From Pisolithus tinctorius (taxonomy: Eukaryota > Basidiomycota > Agaricomycetes > Boletales > Pisolithaceae): DNA of 64,000 nt. Below are positions 53,178-63,329 of this stretch, in pieces. Where the stretch lies: assembly GCA_024663395.1 (NCBI GenBank), contig JANFAH010000005.1, positions 1,488,001-1,552,000 of the forward strand, written 5' to 3'. Under the pieces are notes generated by a model, which saw nothing but the letters and a program-made list of their open reading frames with translations, ran no database searches and was not told where the DNA came from. The position numbers were made by a program, and so were the translations under genes. How positions within the stretch are numbered: the first letter of the stretch is position 1; the number at the start of each line of letters is the position of its first letter.

Positions 53178-54965
53178 GTGACTACAAGATATCGTCGTTG
53201 CTGAACAGATGGTTATGTAGTTGTATCGCCGATAGGGGAAAGAAATGACAAAACGACAAAACTATGTGAGTAGCAAGGTCACGTTACTTGTTCCAAAGAC
53301 GTTGAACGCCTTGCGATATGGGCCGAACAATTCGCGCGGGGAGACCGAGGATCGCAGCCGCAGTCATGCGATAGCAAGGAAAACAGATCCGAAATATGCA
53401 TATATCAAAGATCACAGGACAGAAATGCAGTGTGGCAAGGACGAGGCGTGTTCGGAACTTCGCATCATACACCTGCGCTTCTAACAATAAGCTGAAGTGT
53501 GGTGGTACGAAGCGCAGCCGCGGACGAAACTGTGTTCTGCTTGGAAAGTTTAAAAATGGATGAGAACGCGCTATACAAATGGAGACGGAAGCTAATAATA
53601 ATATGCTACTGAGTGATTCTCAAAAATGAACGGATGCATGTTAGATGAGCTTCCTGGGATGGGAAAATGGTGTAGTACAGGCAACACGACCCGGGAGTGC
53701 CAGGGTTCCGTCATACTCATAGTCGGTCATATACCTACATCAGGTTCGGTCATTTTGCAAACACCTTGTGATATCCGCGGAAGGCGGCCTTGAGTCACAA
53801 GAACGAGTTCAGGAGGGTGGGATGCGGAGCAAGTCTCGCTCTAGACTCCCGCGACCATGACAGAATCGATAGATGGGTTCTTGGTTATCTTCAACTGTGC
53901 CTAGAAGTTCAAATCCGGGATTTCGATATGTACCATAATCAACGATTGTGACCAGCCTTGGAATGATGTTGATAGGCGGGTATGCGGAAACATGAAATTG
54001 TACATGAGCGTCATACCAGGTCAGCACGTCGGAATTTAGCCACGGTCGTGGATGTACTCGAAAAGATCCCGTTGCCGAGGACTTTTTTCATTTTATGCAG
54101 TAAGATATGTGGGATTGTTCTATTAGAGTTATCATACGATGCGGCTCACCTTGGTTTGAAGTGGCTTAAAACATTTGCCTGATTAATAATCTGTACCCGA
54201 CTACGGCTGCAGTGGTGCCGTGCTTGTTAGAACTTGCTACGTGCAAGATGGAAATTGGGCAGTCTGCTGTGGCTGGCTGATCGTTTGCGCGAGGTCATTG
54301 CCGAGTCTTGCTTGAGATGATCGGAGAATGTCAAACGAGATTCGGACACCCCCATTGTCTGACACGTGTAACTTGACTGCAGCAGTTGGATTCCGATGCT
54401 GCAGACTACGTGTAACTTTGCTGATGGCCACTCACTGGCGGGGAACTGACTACCGCTTGTGTCTGACTCGGACATCGCCCTCAGAGCTAGGGGTTCTCAC
54501 AGAGTTGCGACTTTCGGAATGCAGGTTCTCTTGCACCCCCCCATGCGTTCTCCAGTGGTAATATTTTTGGCATATTCGTGAGTTCTTTATTTGTACAGAA
54601 GCTTACAGCTGAACCAGTCCCCGACATGTTGTGCACTCCACCCAGCGCTGTGTCACCCGAGAATCTGGGGTCGTGCTTTGATGTTCGGAAACGGAGCACG
54701 GTTCACGTGTAGTTCTCCTGGGTTTTCCATGAGATGCTTTCAATATGGTATACCGAGGTTTCTCCTACACTGGCTGCGTCCGTGCCGCTTTCCTTCTCCG
54801 TGAACATCCACCATTTGCTGTGAAACAAACATTACCCTACATGGGATGTGGATATTCGATCCGACAAGGTATGGCTAATAAAAGGCTTGACATACTGTCC
54901 GTGGCTTTACTCCCCCAGCCTGGTCTTGTTCGGTCACCGGCATCCCTCAACTACCAGTAACGAGC
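53178..54965. other. 1.8 kb upstream region of the TmpA-like gene
   Basis: Long non-coding interval between two divergent start codons (MOG1 and the TmpA-like gene). It contains an imperfect direct repeat around ACGTGTAACTT (near 54363 and 54410), the left copy within an E-box-like CACGTG. Short frames at 53245, 53809, 54227 and 54745 have no protein-like features. Confidence 0.45.
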
Positions 54966-57171
54966 ATGTCCTGCGCACCCTATGGCGATGCTGAAAAGGG
55001 GACGCTAGAGATCACTTCTCCCCAGGTCACTGTTGGCCACGACTTGACAAATGAAAAGAAGCCCATCGAAATTGACGTCTTTCCTGTCCGGTCTCTCAAG
55101 AGGGATGCTCCAGTGCTGGCTTCAAAGCCTCCCGCTCGTCTGCCAAAACCTGAGAAGATCAAAGCTTCCAACTACGTTCTCTTCATTATCTGGTATAACG
55201 CATACCGGTCGGTACGAACGATTCAAGGCTTCTTTCCACTATTCTGAGCACCCGTAGGCGGTTTTTCACTGTCGTGTTTACCCTCAATTTCGTTGGACTT
55301 GGTTTTGCCATAGCTGATCTCTGGCCCTATGCAAAGAAGTATCCTGGTGCACTGGTCCTTGGTAACCTGAACTTCGCCGTGCTTATGCGCAACGAAGTGT
55401 TCGGTCGCATCTTGTATCTATGTGTCAATACGTGCTTTGCCAAGGTTAGTCCGCCTATTTGGACGGGCCTTGGTACGCAGGAAATGACGCAGGCACTATG
55501 AGTAGTGGACACCTCTTTGGTTTCGCCTGGGATGCACGTCAGCTCTGCAGGTGTGCTACAACTGTCATAGGACATTTGCCACGACACTCACAGGTTTCAT
55601 ACCAGCATCTGGGAGGGATTCATAGTTCATGCGCCGTCTCAGGCGTGGCGTGGTTTATTCTCATGCTTGTCAACCAATACAACGCAAGGCATCTATACGA
55701 TAGCTCTGTCCTCGTATTTGGTGTCATTACAGTCATCTTGTTATTTATCACGCTGCTTGCAGGATTGCCATGGGTTCGTAACACTCACCACAAGCGAGTA
55801 TCTATTGTTCCCTTCACACTTTTGTTGCTTACTTGTAAATTCTCTCACTGCAGTGTCTTTGAACGCAGCCATCGGTTTTTTGGATGGTCCGCTCTGATCT
55901 CAACTTGGGTCCACACGCTTGTGTCCAATTTACACGATGTAGCCGACGGAAGGTGGGGTCATACTGTTATCTATGTCATCTGTCAACAAACCTTCTGGTA
56001 TAATATGAGTACGACTGTCTTGTGAGTATAATCCCTCTGTTTCTGCCGGCGTGTCCAAAAAATAATCTTTCTCAGTATTTTCTTACCTTGGTTTTGCACA
56101 AGGAAGGTACGAGTAGATGTCGAACTAGCAAGCGTTCTCTGGATTAAAGTCACTCCGGAAAGTGAATTAAACTTTGTCAGCCCTCCCCAAAGGTAGCTGT
56201 GCTTCGTTTTGAACGTGGGATGCAACAGGGCCTTCTCGCCCGTATTAGTCGCACTGCTATCATGGAGTACCATGCCTTTGGCATCATCTCGTGTGTATTA
56301 TTTCACACTGTCGACTTGGCTGCCTCTGATTTTTTTCAGTGAAGGAAAACACGCAAAGTATCATTACTTGATATGCGGTGTCCAAGGTTGTCCAGTTTCC
56401 CCCACGGAATATCTATGTGGTCCTCAAACATTTTTGTAGGTGACTTTACTAAAGGCCTGGTCAACAATCCTCCGAGAATGATCTGGACCCGTGAACTCAA
56501 GGTAAATCTACCCCGTACGTAGTCTTGCATTAGTTCATCACCACATGTGGTGCAGTTCGCCGGAGTCTCCAATACCTCAACATTATACAAGCGTGGCATC
56601 CGTATTTGCACGGGAACTGGTCTGGGTGCTGCCCTGTCCACTTGCATCCAGTCGCCTAACTGGTGAAAACTCGATTCATTTGTAGATCTGACGTGGCACT
56701 GATTAACGTTTATCTTCTTTGCAGGTACCTCATTTGGATTGGTATGCCAGCTTTACCTGTTGTTTGCCTCGCGTTGATACCAGAACTCCTGTCCATCAGG
56801 GTCGGATCAAGAGAAGACCTTTGGGCCAACTATTAGTGGTCTCATTCACCGGCACATAGGTCCGGAACGTCTTCTCCTGTGGGACAGCAAGGAGCGGGGT
56901 GGGCGTCCAGATACGATGAAGATCTTGAGGGAAGCATATTATTATTGGCAGGCTGAAGGTACACCCATAACTTGCTGGCGATTATCGAGAGATATGCTGA
57001 GGTTGACCCAAGTGGTCTTCATTACCTCTAATTACATTGGAAATGCAGAAATCCAGCAAGGGTGCAAGTCCCTTGGCATTCCAGCCTTTGGCACACTCTG
57101 GGACTTCGTAAGCCACACCGTTTACTCCTCCCCTAATCTACAATCCTGGCTTACATGCTTATTCTCAGTGA
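54966..57171 (+). CDS. TmpA-like ferric-reductase-type transmembrane protein
   Basis: Polytopic membrane protein related to Aspergillus TmpA, a ferric-reductase-like protein that influences conidiation, and to membrane parts of some NRPS-like proteins. A cytosolic N terminus (IDVFPVRSLKRDAPVLASKP) leads to NYVLFIIWYNAYRRFFTVVF, LVLGNLNFAVLMRNEVFGRI, WTPLWFRLGCTSALQHLGGI HSSCAVSGVAWFILM and SSVLVFGVITVILLFITLLA. Next are NVFERSHRFFGWSALISTWV, FWYNMSTTVLIFLPWF and a reductase-like C-terminal domain (PSPKVAVLRFERGMQQGLLA; LYKRGIRICTGTGLGAALST; VVFITSNYIGNAEIQQGCKS). It ends LGIPAFGTLWDF. The last intron separates the final Phe codon from the stop TGA at 57169. One intron (55794-55853) has a GCGAGT donor. 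Redox activity is not established. Confidence 0.8.
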
Positions 57172-57661
57172 CCACGTGGTATGTTGATGGCTTCTGCTTC
57201 CGAAGGAGCACAGGCTTTGCTACGCAACATCCATTCACATATACAAGCACTCGTGGAATTTACAAGTCTTCGCATGGATCTATGTACTTTCGGCTTTATC
57301 CGAAGTACAGATGCTTGTGTGGCTTCCCAAGGGAGAGGTTTTTTCTTCGCAACCTGTCCGTGTGGTGGTCGGCTTGGTATGTAGGAATTCAATTGGATAT
57401 GCTTCACTTCCACCAGTCAGGTTTAAAGAGGGAGGGTCTGAATCGGTCCCTTTTTTTCACGGGATACGAGTAATGAATCATAGCATTTACCATATTGAGG
57501 CCCTTATCCTCGAGACAGGCGAAGGTGGTGAATACAACTACAAAACTGACGTGCCAAATGATGGGAGTGAAGATAGAGTCCAGAAGTGCTACGGGACTAA
57601 GTTGCAGTGATGTGTTCTCAAGTACTGCCTTTTAGAAGACAGGCGCACGGAGTGAACTGAG
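57172..57661. other. spacer between convergent TmpA-like and ERI1-like genes
   Basis: 490 bp of two 3' flanks. Open frames on the plus strand (57181-57610) continue past the TmpA-like stop but have no recognisable domain and are not called. Confidence 0.45.
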
Positions 57662-59085
57662 TCAAAAGAAATGGTATTCCAACACCTCACCAGGCCTGCC
57701 CATCCAGCTCCATCTCCGGTTAGGGTTTATTGGTGTGTTCGGCTCCAAACGGATGCCACGACGAGCTAGCTCGATCAAGACGCGAGCAATGTTGCGTGTA
57801 TCCTGTAGAACCGTGAGTATCGCAGACTTTAATGCCATAAACCAGTGCGCTGACATCCATTCCACAATGCTGCCTGCCTTGGAACTGGCCTAAACCCAGC
57901 ACTCTCAGTTGCTGAGGTATGTTCAATGAACGAAAGTGATGAGCGGCTGCCAACTAAAAAGGGGTCACGATGACAGTTGTGGATTGCATAGGTGGTAAGT
58001 TATTCCGACATACCCTCGTCCGGGCCTGCAGACCATCAAATGGATCATGTGTTGCCACCCACACTGACACCAATCTACGGACATCAAGAACATCGCCTTT
58101 AAGCCATATCGGCATGGGGATCTGGTAAGGCGCAGAGCATGCGTTAAGTCGTTAGATCCCGGGCCGTTCCACGTTGGAAACTGACTTTCGATATGAAACA
58201 TTGTTTTACTACAAAGTCCCTTATGTCGAAAGGACCATCGCTGCACCAACAAATTCTCTGTAAAGTTCTCCCATTCTTGGGATCAACTAGCCCATGTTGG
58301 GCGAGAAATTTGGTGAACATCTTGAGAACCTTGGGAAAGGTGGGTGCAAAGTTGACCTGCGCCTGCGAGACAATTGGTCGGTATCATGAGGTTCCCGAAA
58401 CGAAGGAGCGGGACAAACTTGGGTTATACCCGTCAATTCGGTACAGAATTCGGAGAGTTGTGGTCTCCAGGTGGGTTTGACAAAGCTGCGAAACTCATCT
58501 ACGATCTCCAATTGGCTGGCCATGCCTTTGGACGATTTATCTTTCCAGCGCAAAAGGCACACAGGCCATTCCTAAAAAGAAATATCGTACGATCAGAAGC
58601 ATAAACAAGGAATACTGGTAAGCCAGACGGACGATGATTTCATTCGGCCAATCAAAGCCTGCGCCTTGTAGACAGGTCGCCTCGACGTCGAGGACAAGAA
58701 AAGCATCGTAAGGCTGCTTCACGCGAGCAGCCTCTATTTGGGCAGTCCAGAAGGACAACTCCCTTGAGACTTTATGAGGGACCGCAGTAGGAAGCTGTGG
58801 TCGATCGGAAGTGGGCTGAATCTGTGGCTGGTAATACCGTGACACGGTGGGCATTTCGGCTTCTGGGGAAGGGGATTGGTGGTGGGTCTTCTGTGCTTGA
58901 AAAGACTGAGACGGCTTTAAAGAAATTGGCTTGGGGACTTCAGCAGGAACTTTCTGTGCGCAACTCCAGCGCCAGATGAGGGCTACAGCGAGGAATACAG
59001 CGGATACAGCAAAGAGGGGGCTCCAGGGCAGAAAAAGCGAGAAAGGGGGAAGAGGATCGGACATGAGGGGTGTCTCGAATGGCAT
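57662..59085 (-). CDS. ERI1-like DEDDh 3'-5' exonuclease with N-terminal membrane segment
   Basis: DEDDh exonuclease of the ERI1/prion-interactor family, which trims histone mRNA, 5.8S rRNA or small RNA ends. The N terminus (MPFETPLMSDPLPPFSLFLP) runs into a strong hydrophobic helix (SPLFAVSAVFLAVALIWRWS), then a Ser/Pro/Gln linker. ExoI is FLVLDVEATCLQG with FDWPNEIIV. The middle motif is LEIVDEFRSFVKPTWRPQLS EFCTELTGIT, followed by FAPTFPKVLKMFTKFLAQHG and CSDGPFDIRDFV. The ExoIII residues are in QFQGRQHCGMDDTRNIARVL, giving the catalytic His and Asp. The protein ends MGRPGEVLEYHFF at 57662. A second ATG (MSDPLPPF) at about 59064 could be used; both keep the membrane helix. The start faces the RSP5 pseudogene insertion. 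Confidence 0.84.
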
Positions 59086-59334
59086 GCAGTTGGCTTGCGG
59101 TGCCGGTCAACGCGTGTCCAGCTCATGTGTGCTCTTTGTTTTTCTTTTCTTCTGGGCCTGCCTCGTTGATAGAAGACCACAACCCATCGGCAGATGCCGA
59201 GTCCACACAGCAAGTAAGTCGTCAAGCGTCTTACCTCTCATACTGTGGATAACACGCTCGGTAAACAAAGAGGAGCAGGGGAAAGATATATTGATCTGAA
59301 ATGGCCATACATAAAGACTATTCTTACACCACAC
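59086..59334. other. remaining 5' flank of the ERI1-like gene
   Basis: 249 bp between the exonuclease start codon and the edge of the RSP5-homologous block. It includes the left 22 bp direct repeat. The 119 bp after position 59215 match neither the RSP5 locus nor the right flank by eye. Confidence 0.4.
59179..59200. repeat. left 22 bp direct repeat flanking the RSP5 pseudogene
   Basis: Identical over 22 bp to 61445-61466 (core AACCCATCGGCAGATGCCGA), with weaker similarity on either side, including a shared CTGGGCC upstream and AAGTAA downstream. Same orientation on both sides of the pseudogene. Confidence 0.8.
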
Positions 59335-61420
59335 CGAACGCCTCAAACTGATCCTTGACACGCTTTGAGATGTGATATTCGGCGATATAGTCAACATATT
59401 CTTTCTGGTTTTCCTCTGTGACGTTGATTTCAACACCCACTGGCTTCAGCTTGGCAGTAACGAGTTGCCCTAAACGTTCCTCCGTTGTAGTGAACGTTTC
59501 GTCAATTGCATCCGTAATATTATTCTCACTGTACGAAATTAAGTGAGGTCAAAGATGAAGAAAGAATTAAACGTACCACACCCAAGCGAGACCGTGGTAG
59601 AATTCTACGTCGACCGACTCTGAATCTGACAGTCCCTTTTTCAAAACCATCTTGTAGAAGCTAACAGTGAAGTAGACATCAACGGAGCGACGATGGAAAA
59701 TTGAGAGACTAAGGCAACGCCCGATGATTGAAGTAATCCAAGTGTTCAGGATTGACCCCAGATGCGGGGTTAATCTGCCGAGTATAGTTGTCGCGCGCTA
59801 AGTATTCAAAAGCAGGAATAGAAAGGATCGAACATTTTATTAGAAAGGAGGAAAAAGAACTTCCTGGAAGGAGGCCAATCTGGGATGAGAAGACGACACC
59901 CACGTTATACCTGGAACGGTCGCTATGATCGAGACCATCCTCGCCATCAAACTTGATCATCAGTCGTTTCTTTAGGTCATTAGGTGTCTGCCTCGTGATC
60001 TCGGCGTAGCTGTCCTCGAAGGTATGATTACGTTGAACTTTAACTTGACAATTGCCAGTTTGCGCTCGCATAGTGGGCTGACTACGGGAACAATTGCATC
60101 CAAAGAAGAAGGGAGGTGCGGGCAATCCCATGTCGTTATTCGTGTTCTGGTCCACAAAATAGACACGGTGCGTGGTGGAAGTAAGACGAATCTCCCATCC
60201 GGAGGACAATGGACTGAGACAGTAGAATATTGGAGTCCTTGTCACGAACAGTTCGCCGACGAGGGTGTAACCAGGCTGTCGTGCGAGTGCTATGGTCGAC
60301 ACAATACAGTCGACCTTCTGAAGTGTACCTCTCCTCCACCCGGTTGGAAGACTGCCAGAGCCAATCATTGTAACCTGCAGCGATAGCGGTAGTTACTGCG
60401 CTGGGCAGTGCAGTGGTCGATGGTGTTGGGTGAGTGGTAGCTTGTGCATTAGCAACATCCACCATGTAATCAACCGGGAGACGACGGAAGCGCAGATCCC
60501 TAGCAGCATTGGTCTCGCTGTCTTGGACGACATGGTTAATACTCTGGTTGGGACAAGGTTTGTTCCAAGTCGTCATTCGCGTATTGTAATCAACAAAACA
60601 TGTGCGCCCAAGGGGGTCAAGACGGCGTTCCCAGCCAGGCAGAAGCGGCCCATTCTGATCCACAGTTGAATTGAAGTCCCCTTGTCGGACATAATCCGCT
60701 GATCTGGGTGAAATCCCTGAGGATGACTGGCTAGTGTCAAAAGAGCCAACGTCACGTGGAGAGAGAGAAATGCCCCAGTCGTCCAGGCATGTTAGCAACA
60801 TCGTGCACTTGCGAGGGTGGAAGGATCGAGACAGGCCAAGAGACGCTGGTTGAGAGGTATCTAATGAGCTTTCCATGGACCTCAAGGTTATCATTATCGT
60901 TAAACTTTTTGAGATCGGGAGTAAACATCTTTGAATGCGGGGAAGCCAACACCCATTCAGGCGTGTGTGTATTACCAGGCAAAAGGCTCACCATGACTAC
61001 CGAGATCGAGATCTAGGACATCACTGATCCGCACGTTGACTACGCCAAGGAAACCCTGGTCGCGTCTCTTGAATTTGCGCTGATCCAATATCTGAACGAC
61101 AACAAACAGAAGACTCTTTGACAATTCTATTCAGTTGAGATTTGAGAGATAACGATGGTATCGAGTAAAGCTTCACAAATCACATGTCAAAGCTTCCGTT
61201 TCATCAAGGATTAGGAGTTGTCTTGATAATGCGCGTCGTATGCATCTGGAAAGCGGAAGGCGCCTCGTTTAGAGAGCCCGTCGGCAGTGACGAGTGAGTT
61301 GCAATAGGCATTCAGAAATAGACTCGACGAGTAACAAGACCCACCCGTTACCCTGACTTTCTTCGCGTTGTAAGGAAAAGGATGCTCACAGAGAGTGGCC
61401 ATCGGACAAAGCGAAATGTC
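59335..61420 (-). pseudogene. decayed, truncated second copy of RSP5
   Basis: This block is collinear with 47565-50012, the functional RSP5, in the same orientation and with introns retained, so it arose by DNA-level duplication and not by retroposition. Similarity begins at a shared GAACGCCTCAAACTG and reaches the RSP5 start-codon region. It lacks everything beyond [10 protein letters not shown], that is the HECT C-lobe with the catalytic Cys. The C2 region has an internal deletion (the VDAEQTHTT segment). WW1 is readable ([20 protein letters not shown]) but Tyr is changed to Cys; WW2 and WW3 lie in shifting frames (YCVDHSTRTTAWLHP; VYFVDQNTNNDMG), showing several frameshifts. [15 protein letters not shown] remains from the HECT N-lobe. 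It cannot encode an active ligase. Shorter open frames inside it are remnants. Confidence 0.9.
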
Positions 61421-61444
61421 GTCTTTTCCGCTGGGCCACTGTAG

Positions 61445-61466
61445 ACAACCCATCGGCAGATGCCGA
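61445..61466. repeat. right 22 bp direct repeat flanking the RSP5 pseudogene
   Basis: Exact copy of 59179-59200. It lies 25 bp beyond the end of the RSP5-homologous block and 72 bp before the CMS1 start codon, so it is part of the CMS1 promoter or leader. Confidence 0.8.
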
Positions 61467-61537
61467 ACACAAACCGGAAGTAAAAAAGTCATACAGCAAC
61501 CGGTCGAGCATACATCAGTCTGGCAGCAGCGCCAACG

Positions 61538-62647
61538 ATGAGTGCGCACCACCGTGGCGATGACTTGGAGGACGACTACGTGCCAGATGATCTGGTAGCA
61601 TCATCTGGGGAAGAAGAGGATGCTCTCGCGTCACACGTTCCTGCCAGTGACGACATTGGCGGCCTTCTGAGCGCGGACGAGGACGCGGAGCAAGAGTCAG
61701 CCGCACTAGCAAAGAGAAAGCGGAGAGAAAAGGAAAAGGAAAGGAAGGCCAAAGTGGGTCGATACGCTTAGCAGTAGAGCACAACCCTCACAGGACGTTT
61801 CTCATTCTCCAGAAGAGAAAACTGGTGGAAACCAGAGACGACGACGAGGCCCCGTCAGTGGCAGCACAACCTCCACACGAACTCACTGGCTATTTATCCT
61901 CCATTCAAGCCAAGGCATTCCCTGCCAAGTCTACACTGGAGCTTCTGGATATATCTATTCCAGGTGAGCTACGAGGGTCTGGCCTTTCTCTCCTAGGTTT
62001 TGATTGAACCACTAGATAGAAACCTCAATTGTGGACACGACATCATGGACGGAATCGAGGTCATTGGACCGTCTAGTCGAATTCATCATCAAAGGTACAT
62101 TGCCCAATGCTAGTCCTCCTCGACAACAAATCTCTGGTACTTCTCTACAGTCCTTCCACCTCTTCACAAGAGGCTGCGGCAGCGGCCGAAAGCCTCTGGC
62201 TCACCGACGTTGCTATTCATAGCTGGTGCTGCCTTGCGGGTGGCGGATATCACCAGAGTTCTCAAGGATAGGAAACTCCGTGGTGAGAAGGGTGGGGACG
62301 TTGCTAAGTTGTTTGCCAGACACATAAAGTTGGAAGAGCATGTTACCTATCTCAGACGGACAAAGATAGGTAGTGCTGCTGGCACGCCGGCACGAGTTGG
62401 CAAATTACTCTGTGAAACAGGTAAGGGTTCCCAGCAAATATGAAATGTATTGTGCTCAAAGTTCCCAGACGCCCTTTCCGTGGCCCAGCTGACGCACATC
62501 ATGTTGGATGTCTCTTATCAAGATGCGAAGAAACGCAATCTATTTGACATACCGGAAACTCGCGATGAAGTTATCCGCTCTGTTCTTGGGGCACCGAAAC
62601 TGCTCCAAGGCATCAAGGAAGGAAGGATCCAGGTCGTCTTGTTTTAG
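61538..62647 (+). CDS. CMS1: CMS1 (CMSS1), ribosomal small-subunit assembly factor
   Basis: Cms1/CMSS1 family nucleolar protein with a helicase-like fold, found with 90S pre-ribosomes. The acidic N terminus (MSAHHRGDDLEDDYVPDDLV) is followed by a basic stretch (RKRREKEKERKAK joined to KRKLVETRDDDE). Later exons give LTGYLSSIQAKAFPAKSTLE, ETSIVDTTSWTESRSLDRLV EFIIK, VLPPLHKRLRQRPKASGSPT and the core LLFIAGAALRVADITRVLKD. The end reads SVAQLTHIMLDVSYQDAKKR and LQGIKEGRIQVVLF, with TAG at 62645-62647. Four introns, about 300 residues, complete. The RSP5 pseudogene occupies the space between this gene and the divergent ERI1-like gene, so its upstream control region may have been altered. Confidence 0.9.
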
Positions 62648-62726
62648 CGGGCGACTACTGCAATACATATTTGGTCTCGTCACATACATAATGCGGCTGC
62701 CCGGTGGAAAAGTAGTGTAGCAATTG

Positions 62727-63204
62727 TTAAAATCCCTTCGGGTTGACTCTCAGCGTCAACTAGAGGGCTTGTCAACATCAGCACGAAAAGTATAAAGGCG
62801 TAAATACCGACTCTTGTCCACTTCGGCACCTTGTGAATGCCCTTACGATAGCCGCTAGAGGTAGGGCTGAATACCGTGTACTTGTCCCGCGGGTGCATTT
62901 CATGCTCTTTGGGAAGTTGCAGTGCACGGTCCTGATGGGAAACAAACCATGGGTACGGTGGAGAAAGCAGTTCACGACGGAACATACCAAGGCATTGCAT
63001 TGGATGCCGCTTTCCCGGACGGCTTCAATGACCGCGTCAACTCTCTTCAACCGCGCACGGGCATTTGCTTTCCTTGTTGGTGACAGTTTCCATGGTACTT
63101 TCCTGTCGAATTATTAGAGAGTGTGATGAACAACAGAAAGCAAATATACGATACCAGAGCAAACCGCCAAACGAGACGGACGTTGGACGAAACGCACCCA
63201 ACAT
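62727..63204 (-). CDS. MRPL31: mitochondrial large-subunit ribosomal protein mL60 (Mrpl31)
   Basis: Fungal mitochondrial 54S ribosomal protein. Four exons read MLGAFRPTSVSFGGLLW, KVPWKLSPTRKANARARLKR VDAVIEAVRESGIQCNAL, then LQLPKEHEMHPRDKYTVFSP TSSGYRKGIHKVPKWTR and LTLRVNPKGF with TAA at 62727. The pattern GGLLWK-PW-LS-T-KAN-R-RL and HPRDKYT-FS is the hallmark of this family, and the length of about 105 residues agrees. It converges on CMS1 and diverges from the PRP21 gene with 125 bp between start codons. No obvious presequence is cleaved in this family. Confidence 0.9.
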
Positions 63205-63329
63205 GTGTGGTCGGAGGCGGAGGACAGGCCGGCGGGAACCAATGCCGGCTTCCCATTTCAAACTCCGACTGCCGAGCTCTTTGTGGTACAACCGACAGGG
63301 ACACGCCTTCGACGATCTCAGCGACAGCC

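Noticed and set aside
57181..57610. plus-strand frames after the TmpA-like stop
   Set aside because: They start beyond a spliced stop codon and show no domain; likely 3' flank.
60136..60894. 252-codon minus-strand frame that looks like a small WW protein
   Set aside because: It is part of the RSP5 pseudogene; the open stretch reads through former intron and linker sequence and loses frame in WW2.
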